64,000 nucleotides of DNA from Micractinium sp. NFX-FRZ (taxonomy: Eukaryota > Chlorophyta > Trebouxiophyceae > Chlorellales > Chlorellaceae): the NCBI GenBank assembly GCA_029339195.1, contig JAPTJF010000049.1, positions 124,001-188,000 on the forward strand, written 5' to 3'. Both the position numbers and the translations under genes were made by a program. Numbering within the stretch: position 1 is the first letter of the stretch; each line of letters starts with the position of its first letter. The notes under the pieces were generated by a model that had not been told where the DNA came from, did no database searches, and worked only from the letters and a program-made list of their open reading frames with translations. Shown here in pieces: positions 54,591 through 64,000 of this stretch.

Positions 54591-57500
54591 ATGGCGGCAA
54601 ACAGTGACATGTGAGCGGGGCGTGCTTTTGGGCAGGCGTGTTGGTCCGCCATGGTTGAGCACCGCCGGTCGGCAGCTGCTCCGGTGCCGGTGGGCACCAC
54701 ATGCATTCAGATGCCAGCCGCACCACGGCAAGCACCCAACACTGACGCACTCCCTGCCCATATGCCCACGCTGTCCACCCTGCAGGTATGTGGGCCCCAA
54801 CTGGTGCGGCGTCTGCCCCGAGGGCAGCCCCCTGGCGGGCGAGTCTGGGTGAGTGGCAGCGCCGCTATCAGCGGCGGCAGCAGCGGCACCACCGCCGGCG
54901 GGCGGGGCTCCTCGCTCTTGTGGAACAGCCCTCCTGCATGCTTTCCTGGCTTCTTTCCTCAGCACCTATCTATCAGCAGCCGCGCCCAGGGACCTGCCCG
55001 GTGGCAACAGCGTGCAGCGGGCCCTGCGCGGTGGCCCCCTCCTGCACGCTCTTCCTCGCGCATCAACGCCTCCGCCTTCCACCCCGCACCACCTCACACC
55101 CTCCGCTCCCCCCCCTCCGCTGCCCTCCTCACGTGCAGCAAGTGCAATGCTTTCGGCATCGCCGAGTACAACTGCCTGGACTCCTTCTTTGGAGGCACCC
55201 CCCCGCTGCCCCAGGGCTACGGATACGGGTGAGCCTGCTGCTGCCCGCGCTGCCTTCTGGGGCCTGCCTGCTGTACGCTTGTGCAGCTGCTGCCCGCACC
55301 GGACCTGTCCTCCCACACGCAGCACTCTCAAACTCTCCAGGCCTCTCCTCCCACTGTCTCTGGCCGTCCCTTTCCGGCCTCCACCCCCACTCCATCACCC
55401 CCGTCATTCCCTGGTGTCCTCCCCACCCTTCCTGGCCTGCCGGGTCGCACCGCGTCCTCACCCCTGCTCCCCGCCCGCCACCTCCCCCCACGCCCTGCAG
55501 CATCGTGATTGCCTTTGGCGTCTTCTTCTCCGTCGTCACCTCCTTCCTCGTCTGGCTGGACTACCGCTATGGCGGCACCAAGCAGACCTCCGAGCAGTTC
55601 AACACCGCCGGCCGCTCCGTCAAGACTGGCCTGATCGCCAACGTCATCGTGTCCGAGTGGACCTGGGCCGCCACCCTGCTGCAGAGGTGGGGCCTGGAAG
55701 CAGCGGGTGTGGAGTGGCGCGTGGGGATAAGATTGTGCCCAGCTGCCCCTGCATGCCCGACGCCTGTGCAAGCCGAGCCTCCTGCCCGCTCCAACCACCC
55801 GCCTCCATTGACCACCCTCACTCACCCCTTGTCCACCCCGCCCCCATCTCTCGCCCTCCCGCCCCGCAGTTCCAACGTGGCATGGCAGTACGGCGTGTCT
55901 GGCCCCTTCTGGTACGCCTCCGGCGCCACCATCCAGATCCTGCTGTTCGGCATCCTGGCCGTTGAGATCAAGCGCAAGGCGCCCAACGCGCACACCATGC
56001 TGGAGATCATCCGCGCTCGCTGGGGCAACACCGCGCACAAGGTGAGGGGCTGGGGGAGGGTGAGTGTGAAGTGCATCCTGGATGAGGTTGAAGTGAAGTG
56101 TGCAGTGGCGCGCATGCAGGGCCTGCCTGCCTGCCGTGACTGCCTGCCAGGCCCCGCCTGCCCGCCAGAACCAGCATCTCACCGCCGGCCTGCCCCCCCA
56201 CACCCCACCCCACCCCGCAGGTCTTCTTCTTCTTTGCCATCCTCACCAACATCATTGTGTGCGCCATGCTCCTGCTGGGAGGCGCCGCCGTGACCCAGGC
56301 GCTGACCGGTGAGCCCCCTCTTTTTCTTTGCCGCCTTGCTGTGCATGCGGCAGGCAGCATGCCGCGCAGCCACGCTCTCCTGCCTGCCGCCCAGCTTGTG
56401 CTCCTCTGCCAGCCAGCCTTAAGAGCCAACCACCAATCCCTCGCACGTTTCCCAACCCACCGCTGCCCCGCAGGCATGAACCTGTATGCCGCCGCCATGC
56501 TGATCCCCGTGGGTGTGATCATGTACACCGCCCACGGCGGCCTCAAGGCCACCTTCATGTCGACTTACCTGCACACCGTGGTCGTCTTCATCGCCCTCTG
56601 CCTCTTCGCCTTTGAGATCTACGCCACCCCCAACACCGGTAGGCTGGCAACACTTTGTCGTACAATCACGCCGGCGGGGGACGGCGCAAGCACATGTGCC
56701 GCCAGTCCACACCCCCACCTGCACCCCCCGGCCCACTCCAACCTATGCCCTCCCCCACTCTTGCTTCCCCCCTGGCTTGCAGGCCTGGGCTCCCCCGGCT
56801 CTGTGTGGGAGCACCTGACCGACATTGCCCAGAAGGGCGGCGCCTACAAGGGCCCCGTGGCCGACAACAAGGAGGGCTCCTACATCACCATGTTCTCCAA
56901 GGGAGGCCTCATCTTTGGCGTCATCAACGTCATGTGAGCAGCACGGGCGGTGGAGGGGTAGGAGGTGGCGACAGCGGCGGTGGGGTGCCTGCCCGCCTCC
57001 CGGCGCCTGCCGACAGCCCCTGGCACCCCTGAATGCCTCCCTGACCCCTTCTGTTGCCTCCCCCTCCCTTCCCTTGATGCAGCGGCAACTTTGGGACGGT
57101 TTTTGGTGAGTGTGGGGCAGGGGGCAGGGGGCAGTCCGCTTAGCTGTTCAGTGGGCAGTGGGGCAGTCCGCTTGGGTGTTCAGTGGGCAGGGGGCAGTCC
57201 GCTTGGCTGTCCCCTGTTCCTGCCGGCCCCTCTGGCCCGCCCCATCTCTGTTGCCTGTCCGTCGCTGCTGCCCACCAGCAGCAGCGCATCCAAGCCCACG
57301 GCTGCCAGGCTCAAAACAGCCCAGCCTTGCCCGCCTGCATCTGTTTTTCCTTTGCCTCATCCTCCCCCCGTCTCAACCCTCAGTTGGCTACTCAGTTTGT
57401 TTCGTTTACAGTGTTGGTTGCTGTGCGTGCGGTGTGGTGTGTGGTGTGCTGCCGTGTGCGTGGCGGGAGCAGCAGGGGACGTGGGAGCGCTCCCCCCGCC

Positions 57501-60500
57501 TGCCCGCCCTTGCACCCGCCTGCCCGCCCTTGCACATGCCTGCCCACAGCCTTGATGCGCTCAATGCTGCACCCAGCTCAGCTCGCACGGGCCCGCCTGC
57601 ATGCCGCCTCCAGCAACAGCCCCTGTTGACCAATCACTAACTAACCTCCCCCCGCCTCTCTCCCCCCCCTCCATCCCCCCCGCCCCCTTGGCTCGTCCTT
57701 CCTTCAGTCGGTGAGTTCTCCCCAACTGCTGCTTTTTAAATGCTGGTCTGCTGCTTGGGCGCCTCCGGCACCACTGTTTTGCTTGGCACGGCTCTCTTTC
57801 CTCTTGTTGCGTGCGCCTCGATGCTTATGCTGGTGGGCATCTTGCGCCTACAACTGTGGTTTCATTCCCCTTTGTGCATAAAGCGCCGCCAGCTGAACTG
57901 CTGAAACCCCATTGCACCCGCGCTGCACCCCTCTCACCCTCTCCCTCCCGCATTTCCCCCCTCCCTCCCTCCCCCTCCTGCCCCCCGCAGACCAGGCCTA
58001 CTGGATGGGCGCCATTGCCTCCCGCCCCTCTGCCTCCTACAAGGGCTACATCCTGGGCGGTCTCATGTGGTTCTCCATCCCCTTCACCCTGGCCACCTCC
58101 CTGGGCCTGGCCTCCGTCGCACTCGACCTGCCCATCACCAAGAGCGAGGCCGGCGCCGGCCTGGTGCCCCCCGCCGTGGCCGTGCACATCCTGGGCAAGA
58201 GCGGCGCCGTGTGGATCACCATCATGCTGGTGAGCCGGGGAGGGGGCGTAGGGTGCCTTCTCAACGGCAGCGCCTGCGTTGGGTTGGCGGCGCTGAGAAG
58301 CAGCAGCAGACAGCAAGGAGATTGGGCAAAGCCAGGCATGCACGTAGCGAAAGTGGTCTCACGCCTTCCCTCCCTCCCTCCCTCCCCCCCGCACAGTTCA
58401 TGGCGGTGACCTCCACCGGCTCTGCTGAGCTCATCGCCGTCTCCTCCCTCTTCGCCTACGACTTCTACCGGTGAGGCGGCTGGCCGGCGGGAGTGGTGGC
58501 CGGGAGCAGATGCGCTGGGAGCTCGCTACCTGTGCATTGCGCGCGCTCGCCCCCTGCTCCAATTCCCCCCCCACATACACAACCCTCAACCACCTCTCCA
58601 TCCCCTCCCCTGTCTCCCCCTCGCTGCTGCAGCACCTACATCAACCCCAAGGCCACCGGCAAGGAGATCATCCGCATGTCCCGCTACTGCATTGTCACCT
58701 TTGGCCTGTTCATGGGTGTGCTCGCCATCATCCTCTTCAAGATCGGCCTCTCCCTGGGCTGGGTCTACCTGTGAGTGGCCTGGCTTGACCATTGCCAGCT
58801 TTCTCAGCTTGGCTGGGGTGGCACGCATGCATGCATGGCCCTACCCCAGCATTGCGCGCAGCTGCTTGCCTGCCTGCTGTGCCATCCCCTCTCCCTCGCC
58901 ACCCCTGCCTGCCCGCACCACCCCTGCCGCCGCTCTCGACCCCACTCACCCTCGCCTCCCCCCGGCCTCCCCTCCCCGCAGGTTCATGGGCATTGCCATT
59001 GGCGGCGCCGTGGCCCCAATCTACATGGCCCTGGTGTGGAGCAAGGCCAGCAGCGTCGCCGCCATCACCGGCGCCATTTCCGGCACCTTCCTGGGCCTCA
59101 TGGCCTGGCTGGTCACCTGCCAGGCCTACTACGGCAAGATCAACATTGACAACCTGGGCGGCGACTACCCCATGCTTGCCGGCAACCTGGCCTCGATCCT
59201 CGGCTCCCTGGCCATTGTCAGCGTCATGTCGCTCATCAAGCCCCAGAACTATGACTGGAAGACCACCCGCGAGATCCCCACCATTGAGGAGGATGCCAGC
59301 GCGCACCACGAGATGACTGGTGGGTGGGCAGGCTGGCAGGCAGGGGTGATGGGGGCCCGGCTGGGCCGCAGGAGGCCGGGGGTCCTGTTGGCAGGCGAGA
59401 TGTAAATGGATGCATCGTTAGGGCACAGGCCTGGCTCCCCTTGCGGGGGGGGGGGCATCGGTGGGCCTGGGACTGGCTGCCCCACTCCACACGCGGCCCT
59501 GCTCTTCCCACCCGCCCCACGCACCGCACCCCCTCCCCTCTCACACGCACCCCGTGCCCCTCTTCCCACCGCACCCACCCTCCCCCGCAGGCGTGGACAG
59601 CATGGACAGCATGGACAAGGCCAAGAAGATTATGATGTGGGTGGGCTGGGGCCTCTCCATCACCCTGGTGGTCGTCTGGCCCCTGCTGGCCCTGCCCGCC
59701 GGCGTCTTCTCCAAGGTGAGTACGCAGAGCGAAAAAAATGAGTATACATATACACACACACACCACAGCAGGGGGCGGGGCAAGGGTGAAAACACGGGTT
59801 GGCACCGCTTCTCGGCAGCCGTCGCTCGGCCCGTGGGATGGTTGCGGCTGGGGCCGGCAGCGACCCAGCATGGGGGTGGCCCCGCCGCCCACGCCGCCCG
59901 CAGGCATGCGCCCCGCCCCGCTGGCGCAGCTCCCCGCGCTGATCCCATCCCGCCACGCTGCCTCCCCTGCTGCCCCGTCTGCAGGGATACTTCACCTTCT
60001 GGGTGATCCTGTCCATTGTGTGGGGCCTGCTGGCCACCATTGTCTCCACCTCCCTGCCCCTCTGGGAGGCCCGCGAGTCGCTGTGGACCGGTGAGCCAGG
60101 GGGCGGTGGTGCCGTGGGGCGGCAGGGGATGTGTGGGGGCGGGGGGAGGAAGCCTGGGGGTGGGGCGCTTCCTGCTGCCGAGGCCCGCCCCCCGCTGCAC
60201 TGGGCCCCCCATGCCTGCGTGCCTCGTTCTAGCACTGCTGCCGCCGCCACTGCTCCACCACAGCCCGTCCAAAGGCGCTCACTGCTGCCTCCACTGCTCT
60301 GTCCACCCCCGCAGTCACCCGCAACCTGGTGACCTGCACCACCCCCACCGCGGAGGAGGAGCTCAGCGGCGAGGCCGTGCCCGGCGACTTTGCCAAGCAG
60401 GTAGGGATAGGGCGTGTGTGGTGCCACGAGTTGTGTATGCGTGTTGACAGCCCCTCTGTTGAGGGAATGAGCAGCAAGCCTTGCCAAGCACTGAGGGCCG

Positions 60501-60653
60501 CACGCATGCTTGCCCGCTAGCGCGCCGGCCTGGTGTGGCCGCACCCCTGTTCCCACCGGACGCTCACTCACCGCTGCCTGCCCCCATTCTGCCTCGCAGG
60601 TCTTTCCCGCCCCCTCCTTTGGCAACCTGCCCGACGCAGAGACCAAGGCATAG
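54591..60653 (+). CDS. DUR3: Urea/cation symporter DUR3 (SSS family)
   Basis: High-affinity urea importer of the plasma membrane, sodium:solute symporter superfamily. Eighteen exons (54591-54610, 54786-54848, 55139-55228, 55501-55686, 55870-56041, 56221-56308, 56474-56638, 56783-56933, 57083-57105, 57708-57710, 57991-58229, 58397-58470, 58633-58770, 58982-59319, 59591-59715, 59985-60090, 60315-60400, 60600-60653) give 706 aa, close to plant DUR3. Seen: [92 protein letters not shown] and about fourteen hydrophobic spans. A Cys-rich extracellular N-terminus ([10 protein letters not shown]) is present. The Val of FVD is supplied by a 3-nt exon at 57708-57710. TGTAA occurs at 61447. Divergent from urea carboxylase. 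Confidence 0.95.
57112..57210 (+). repeat. Three imperfect tandem repeats in a DUR3 intron
   Basis: A unit of about 30-37 bp containing GGCAGTCCGCTT and GTTCAGTGGGCAG is repeated three times directly after the exon 9 donor, inside the intron that leads to the microexon. Confidence 0.85.
57708..57710 (+). other. 3-nt microexon of DUR3
   Basis: TCG sits between a pyrimidine tract ending CCTTCAG and a consensus donor GTGAGT. Exon 9 ends in phase 1 after ...GTT TTT G, and exon 11 starts AC CAG GCC. Joined directly they give VF-DQAYW; with TCG they give VFV-DQAYW, the residue count I recall for plant DUR3. Acceptor, donor, phase and protein all agree. Confidence 0.82.
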
Positions 60654-61783
60654 ACGCCCCAGCCGGCCACGTGGCAGCAAGCCTGGCCACCTGGCGCACA
60701 GCGCATGCCACGCCATGCCAGCCTGGCCGATCCGGCGCTACTGGCAGCCCTCGCCGGCGTCGCCCAGTAACTTACTTTCTTCAAACTCAAGCCCTCTTGT
60801 GTCCCTCCTGAAAAACTCAAAAGCACCGCCGCCACGCAGGCCCGACTCTGCCGCCTGCAGATCACCCCCAGCCCTCCCACCCACCCCCTCCATTTTGTGC
60901 AAGCTGCTCCCACCCGCCCCCCAGCCCCCTGTCCCTCTCCCCCACCCCGCCCCATGGTCTTCCTACCACCCCATGCAGCGTTTCAGAGCACTCTCTACCC
61001 CATCCTTGCTCTCCGTTCCCCAAATGCTCCCCACCCCTGCTTCTGTGCCCCACCCTCCACCCCTGCCATGTCTGGTTTCATTGCTCAGCACACTCTCTCA
61101 CCTCCCCCTGACCGGCACGCACGCCGCGCCTTGCTGCGGCATCTGCTGCCGGCCAGGCGGGGGCGAGAGGTCCCTCCACCAAGGGGCCTGCCACAGCATT
61201 CTTTGCTCCCTACCCGCTTTTCCTAAAACTGCGCAGCCGCCTTTCGCACCCGCGCCCTCCGTTCCTTCCGCCTTTTATTGAGTAACTACATACCCCAGCT
61301 GTTGTAGCTCCCTGATGACCCCCCCTAGCGACCAAACACACACCCCTTGTATTGGCCTGCGCAGCTCTTGTGTTGTGCCCGGCAAGTACTACCCTTGCGC
61401 CACTCGTCCCCCCTCCAACCACTTGTGCCGCTGTTGTTGTTTCACGCTGTAAAGGTCCCACCCAACACCGCACACAAACAGGCAGGCAGTGTGGGGCTGT
61501 GTAAGGTGGTGGGGCCAATGGGAATGCACTCCGAATGCTGGCAGAGGGGACGAGCAGCGCTAGGCAACCACAGACGAAGCCCGCCTTGGTGGCGCTGCAC
61601 AGTTTTGCTCTCGTCTGAAAGACGTCTTCTCGTCTTTCCGCTCGCTGTGCCTGGTCCTGTTTGGCAGCTGCGAAGAGCCAGTCACACAAGGGGGTGGTGG
61701 ATTGGTTCGTGCAAAAGGACCAGGCACCGGCAGACGGGAGTGCGAGCAGGGCGCAGGGGCCGGCTGCATGGCTGCCGGCCGCC
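60654..61783. other. Convergent 3' region, DUR3 (+) and allophanate hydrolase C-domain gene (-)
   Basis: 1130 bp between convergent stops. C-rich in its first half, with TGTAA at 61447-61451 on the DUR3 strand, implying a 3' UTR of about 800 bases. Minus-strand open frames near 61210-61926 overlap the C-domain gene in other frames and are rejected. No gene is supported. Confidence 0.45.
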
Positions 61784-63072
61784 TCACTGCCCTCCCTCGC
61801 CTCCTGCCGCTGCCGCTGCCGCTGCCTGCTGCTGCCGCTGCTGCTGCCGCTCCACGTAGGAGAGCCAGCTGCCCAGGTGCGTGATCTCCTCCACAGTGTC
61901 GGCACCCCCCTTGCAGGCCTCTGCACACGTGATGGGCGGGCAGCGGGAGGGAGGGGCGAGGGTTGGGTGCGGCCGAGCTGTTGGTTGCTGTTGTGCTGCT
62001 GCTGCTACTGCCGGGCAGGAAGGGGGCCACCAAAGCGACGGCAGCAAGGTGGTGCACAGCCCGCAGGCGGCCTCAGGCAACCAGGCTGCGGCTTCCTGCT
62101 TCTTCCCTGCTTCTTGGCACAGCGCTGCAGGGGGTGCCACTGCAGCCCGCACCCGCCTCTCGGGCACCCTCAGGCATGCACCAGCTGGCGTGCACCAGCC
62201 GGCCCGCACCATACTGCACCCTCCCAGCCTCTCTTCCATCCAGGCCAGTGCCCACCTGCCAGGACAGGCCCACCTGCCACCCAGCCCTTGCAGCCATGCA
62301 GGCCGGGTTGGTTGCAGTTTGTAAGCAGATGCCGCAGGGCTCACCTGCCACCCATCCCTCGCAAATGAACCCCTTGACGCTCTCCCCGTCCTCCAGCTTC
62401 ACTGTGCCAATGCCCAGCGGGGCCGGCACCTGGAGGGGGTAAGTACAGGAGCAGCTACATGTGCATGGCCTGCTCGCAGCATCGACTGGCCGCCAGGCAT
62501 ATCCACACAACTGGTGGGCAGGTAGCAGCAGCAGGGGAGGACGCTGTTCGTTCAACAACAACAGGCATACTCCAGATGCACTCACCAAGTTGATAAAGTG
62601 CCCCACGTTTTCGATGGGCATGTCCCACACCTCCAGGTGCACCGGCACGCCGCTGCCGTCTGTCACCGCTATCATGCCCGGCTTGGTCTTGCCGGCCGCA
62701 TCGGTGAAGGCATACAGCCTGGGCGTGGGGAGAGGGAGGAGGCGGGCAGGGAGGAGCGGTCATCATGTTAGGTCGCCTCTTTAGGGGTTGAGGAGGACTG
62801 CCGAGACTGAGTGGACCGCCTGATAGGGCACAGGTGTGCAGTGGGCAGCGGCATGCAACTGGCGGCGGTCCCGACCGCCGCCGCCGCCACCGCCGGTGGG
62901 GGCAGCCCTGCACGTGCGCAGTATACCTGTACTCTGGCGCTGATCGGCACTCCTTCACAAATGTGCTCCGCAGGTTGGTGAGCTGCGAGTTGAGGGGCTG
63001 GCCGCGCAGGTGGAGGCCGCAGACGGCCAGCAGGAAGCGCTGCCCGCTCGCAGCAGCACTTGCAGCCGCCAT
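61784..63072 (-). CDS. Stand-alone allophanate hydrolase C-terminal domain
   Basis: Four exons (63072-62927, 62718-62586, 62429-62345, 61920-61784), in frame, give 166 aa. The sequence matches the C-terminal domain of allophanate hydrolase (AtzF/DUR1,2 type) from end to end: FLLAVCGLHLRGQPLNSQL, SAPEYRLYAF, KPGMIAV, VEVWDMP-type LEVWDMPIENVGHFI, PAPLGIGTVKLEDG, VKGFICEGWV, ITHLGSWLSYVE, then an Ala/Gln tail. In fused enzymes this domain decarboxylates the N-carboxycarbamate made by the amidase domain. Here it has its own ATG at 63072 (MAAASAAASGQRF), stop and promoter, and lies head-to-head with the amidase gene. No amidase sequence precedes it. The possibility that DUR2 outside the window also has this domain cannot be excluded. 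Confidence 0.88.
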
Positions 63073-63399
63073 TCCTATCAAATTATATGCTGCTGATTCA
63101 CCGTTGCATGTGTGACTATTGCGCCACCCGCGGCCGCATGGGTGGCCCCATGCGCAGTAGGGCGCAGGCCTGCTACGCCCCAGCGTCCCTAACGCCTGCC
63201 CCCTCACCATCCGGCCCGACCCCAGCGTTAACTGCCCCCTGTATTTTCATCTTGCGTTGAGCGGGCTGCCCACCCGCCAAGACCAGCTGCCCTCGTTGCA
63301 ATTGTGCCTCTCTGGCCGGCCCCAGGCCCGCATACGGCCCGGCTCCAAGCGCCCCTGAGGCTGTGATTGCATTTTGTTGAGCGACAGGCAGCCCGCGCA
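63073..63399. promoter_or_regulatory. Bidirectional promoter between the two allophanate hydrolase pieces
   Basis: 327 bp between divergent start codons. On the C-domain side an AT-rich stretch, read on the minus strand as ATATAATTTGATAGG, lies directly upstream of the ATG and includes a GATA core. Head-to-head spacing implies balanced expression of the two proteins. Confidence 0.5.
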
Positions 63400-64000
63400 A
63401 TGCCGCTCACCACCGCCGACCTCACCCTGCCGGCGCTGCGTGCCGCCTACGCCAGCGGCAGCCTGACCCCCACGGAGGTCTGCCGCCAGCTGCTGCCCGC
63501 CGTCGCAGCCTCCAGCGGCGTCTTCATTGCCCGGCCAACCGTTGAGGAGGTGCTCGAGCGGTGCAAGTGAGTGGCGGCCGGGCGTTTGCGACGAGGGCAG
63601 CTGGGAGTAGGGCGGCGGCCCCGTGCCCAGCACAGGCGCATGAGCCAGACCCCCTACCGCACCCTCCATACCACCCAGGCAGGCAGGACGCACACTGCCT
63701 GCTGCAGCCAGGCGCTTCACCCCTGCCAGGGCGTGCCCCCTGCCTTTTCCCACCCCTTCCCACCCTCTGAATCTTCCTCTTGGCAGGTTCCTGGAGGCCC
63801 AACCGGCGGAGGAGCGGGGCCCGCTGTGGGGCATCCCCTTTGCTGTGAAGGACAACATCGACGTTGCGGGGCTGGCCACCACCGCCGCCTGCCCCACGTT
63901 TGAGTACACGCCAGGGCAGCACGCGCGCGCGGTGGCGCCGCTTCTGAACGCAGGTAAGGGGCGCCGCCTGCTCTTGCGCGCGGGGCACCAGGGATGGCTG
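63400..64000 (+). CDS. DUR2: Allophanate hydrolase, amidase domain (5' part)
   Basis: Hydrolyses allophanate, the product of urea carboxylase. Two exons are visible (63400-63566 and 63787-63953); the gene continues past the window. The start [20 protein letters not shown] and the helix up to VEEVLERCK are typical of the amidase-signature family N-terminus. Exon 2 contains [18 protein letters not shown] with the first catalytic lysine (VKDNID), then [12 protein letters not shown], wording found in allophanate hydrolases rather than glutamyl-tRNA amidotransferases. Ser-cis-Ser and nucleophile serine are beyond the edge. The donor after LLNAG is GTAAGG. It is divergent from the stand-alone C-domain gene. 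Confidence 0.88.

Noticed and set aside
1..64000. tRNA, rRNA or mobile-element genes
   Set aside because: No cloverleaf with T-loop consensus, no rRNA stretch, no transposase or reverse transcriptase frame was recognised by eye. A tRNA scan and a repeat search would be needed to exclude small ones.

Overview
This is nuclear DNA from a green alga, most likely a Chlorella-like trebouxiophyte. The evidence is the high GC content; genes cut into many short exons by introns of mostly 80-400 bp; splice sites dominated by GTGAG/GTGCG donors and CTGCAG acceptors; probable UGUAA poly(A) signals behind several genes; and plant-type families (ABCG24/28-like transporter, CDPK, DUR3 urea transporter, ssSPT-like subunit). 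I see no operons, CRISPR arrays, insertion sequences, rRNA or tRNA genes. Reading-frame bookkeeping across introns closes exactly for ten spliced gene models. It was not closed for the urea carboxylase, whose exons are approximate, and the last gene runs off the window.

Layout. 0.4-8.5 kb (-): ABCG transporter carrying an EF-hand-like pair. 8.8-13.0 kb (+): ceramide kinase, followed at 13.7-14.3 kb (+) by a small serine palmitoyltransferase subunit, giving two sphingolipid genes side by side. 14.9-31.8 kb (-): four tandem genes, namely (in order of rising coordinate) a plastid-targeted protein with about eleven short repeats, a long coiled-coil protein, Misato/DML1, and XPC/RAD4. 32.3 kb (+): a small acylated protein resembling SVIP. 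33.3-39.7 kb (+): a calcium-dependent protein kinase with a repeat linker and a CaaX C-terminus. 40.5-64 kb: a urea-use cluster.

The urea cluster holds urea carboxylase (DUR1, -), the urea transporter DUR3 (+), a stand-alone allophanate hydrolase C-terminal domain (-), and the amidase part of allophanate hydrolase (DUR2, +, cut by the window end). Urea would be imported by DUR3, carboxylated with biotin and ATP to allophanate, and cleaved to ammonium and CO2 by the two allophanate hydrolase pieces.

The most unusual signals are: a 3-nt microexon in DUR3; a split allophanate hydrolase; recurrent 'exon echoes' (exon edges copied into the neighbouring intron together with their splice signal) at ten borders in four genes; and the undescribed repeat protein.
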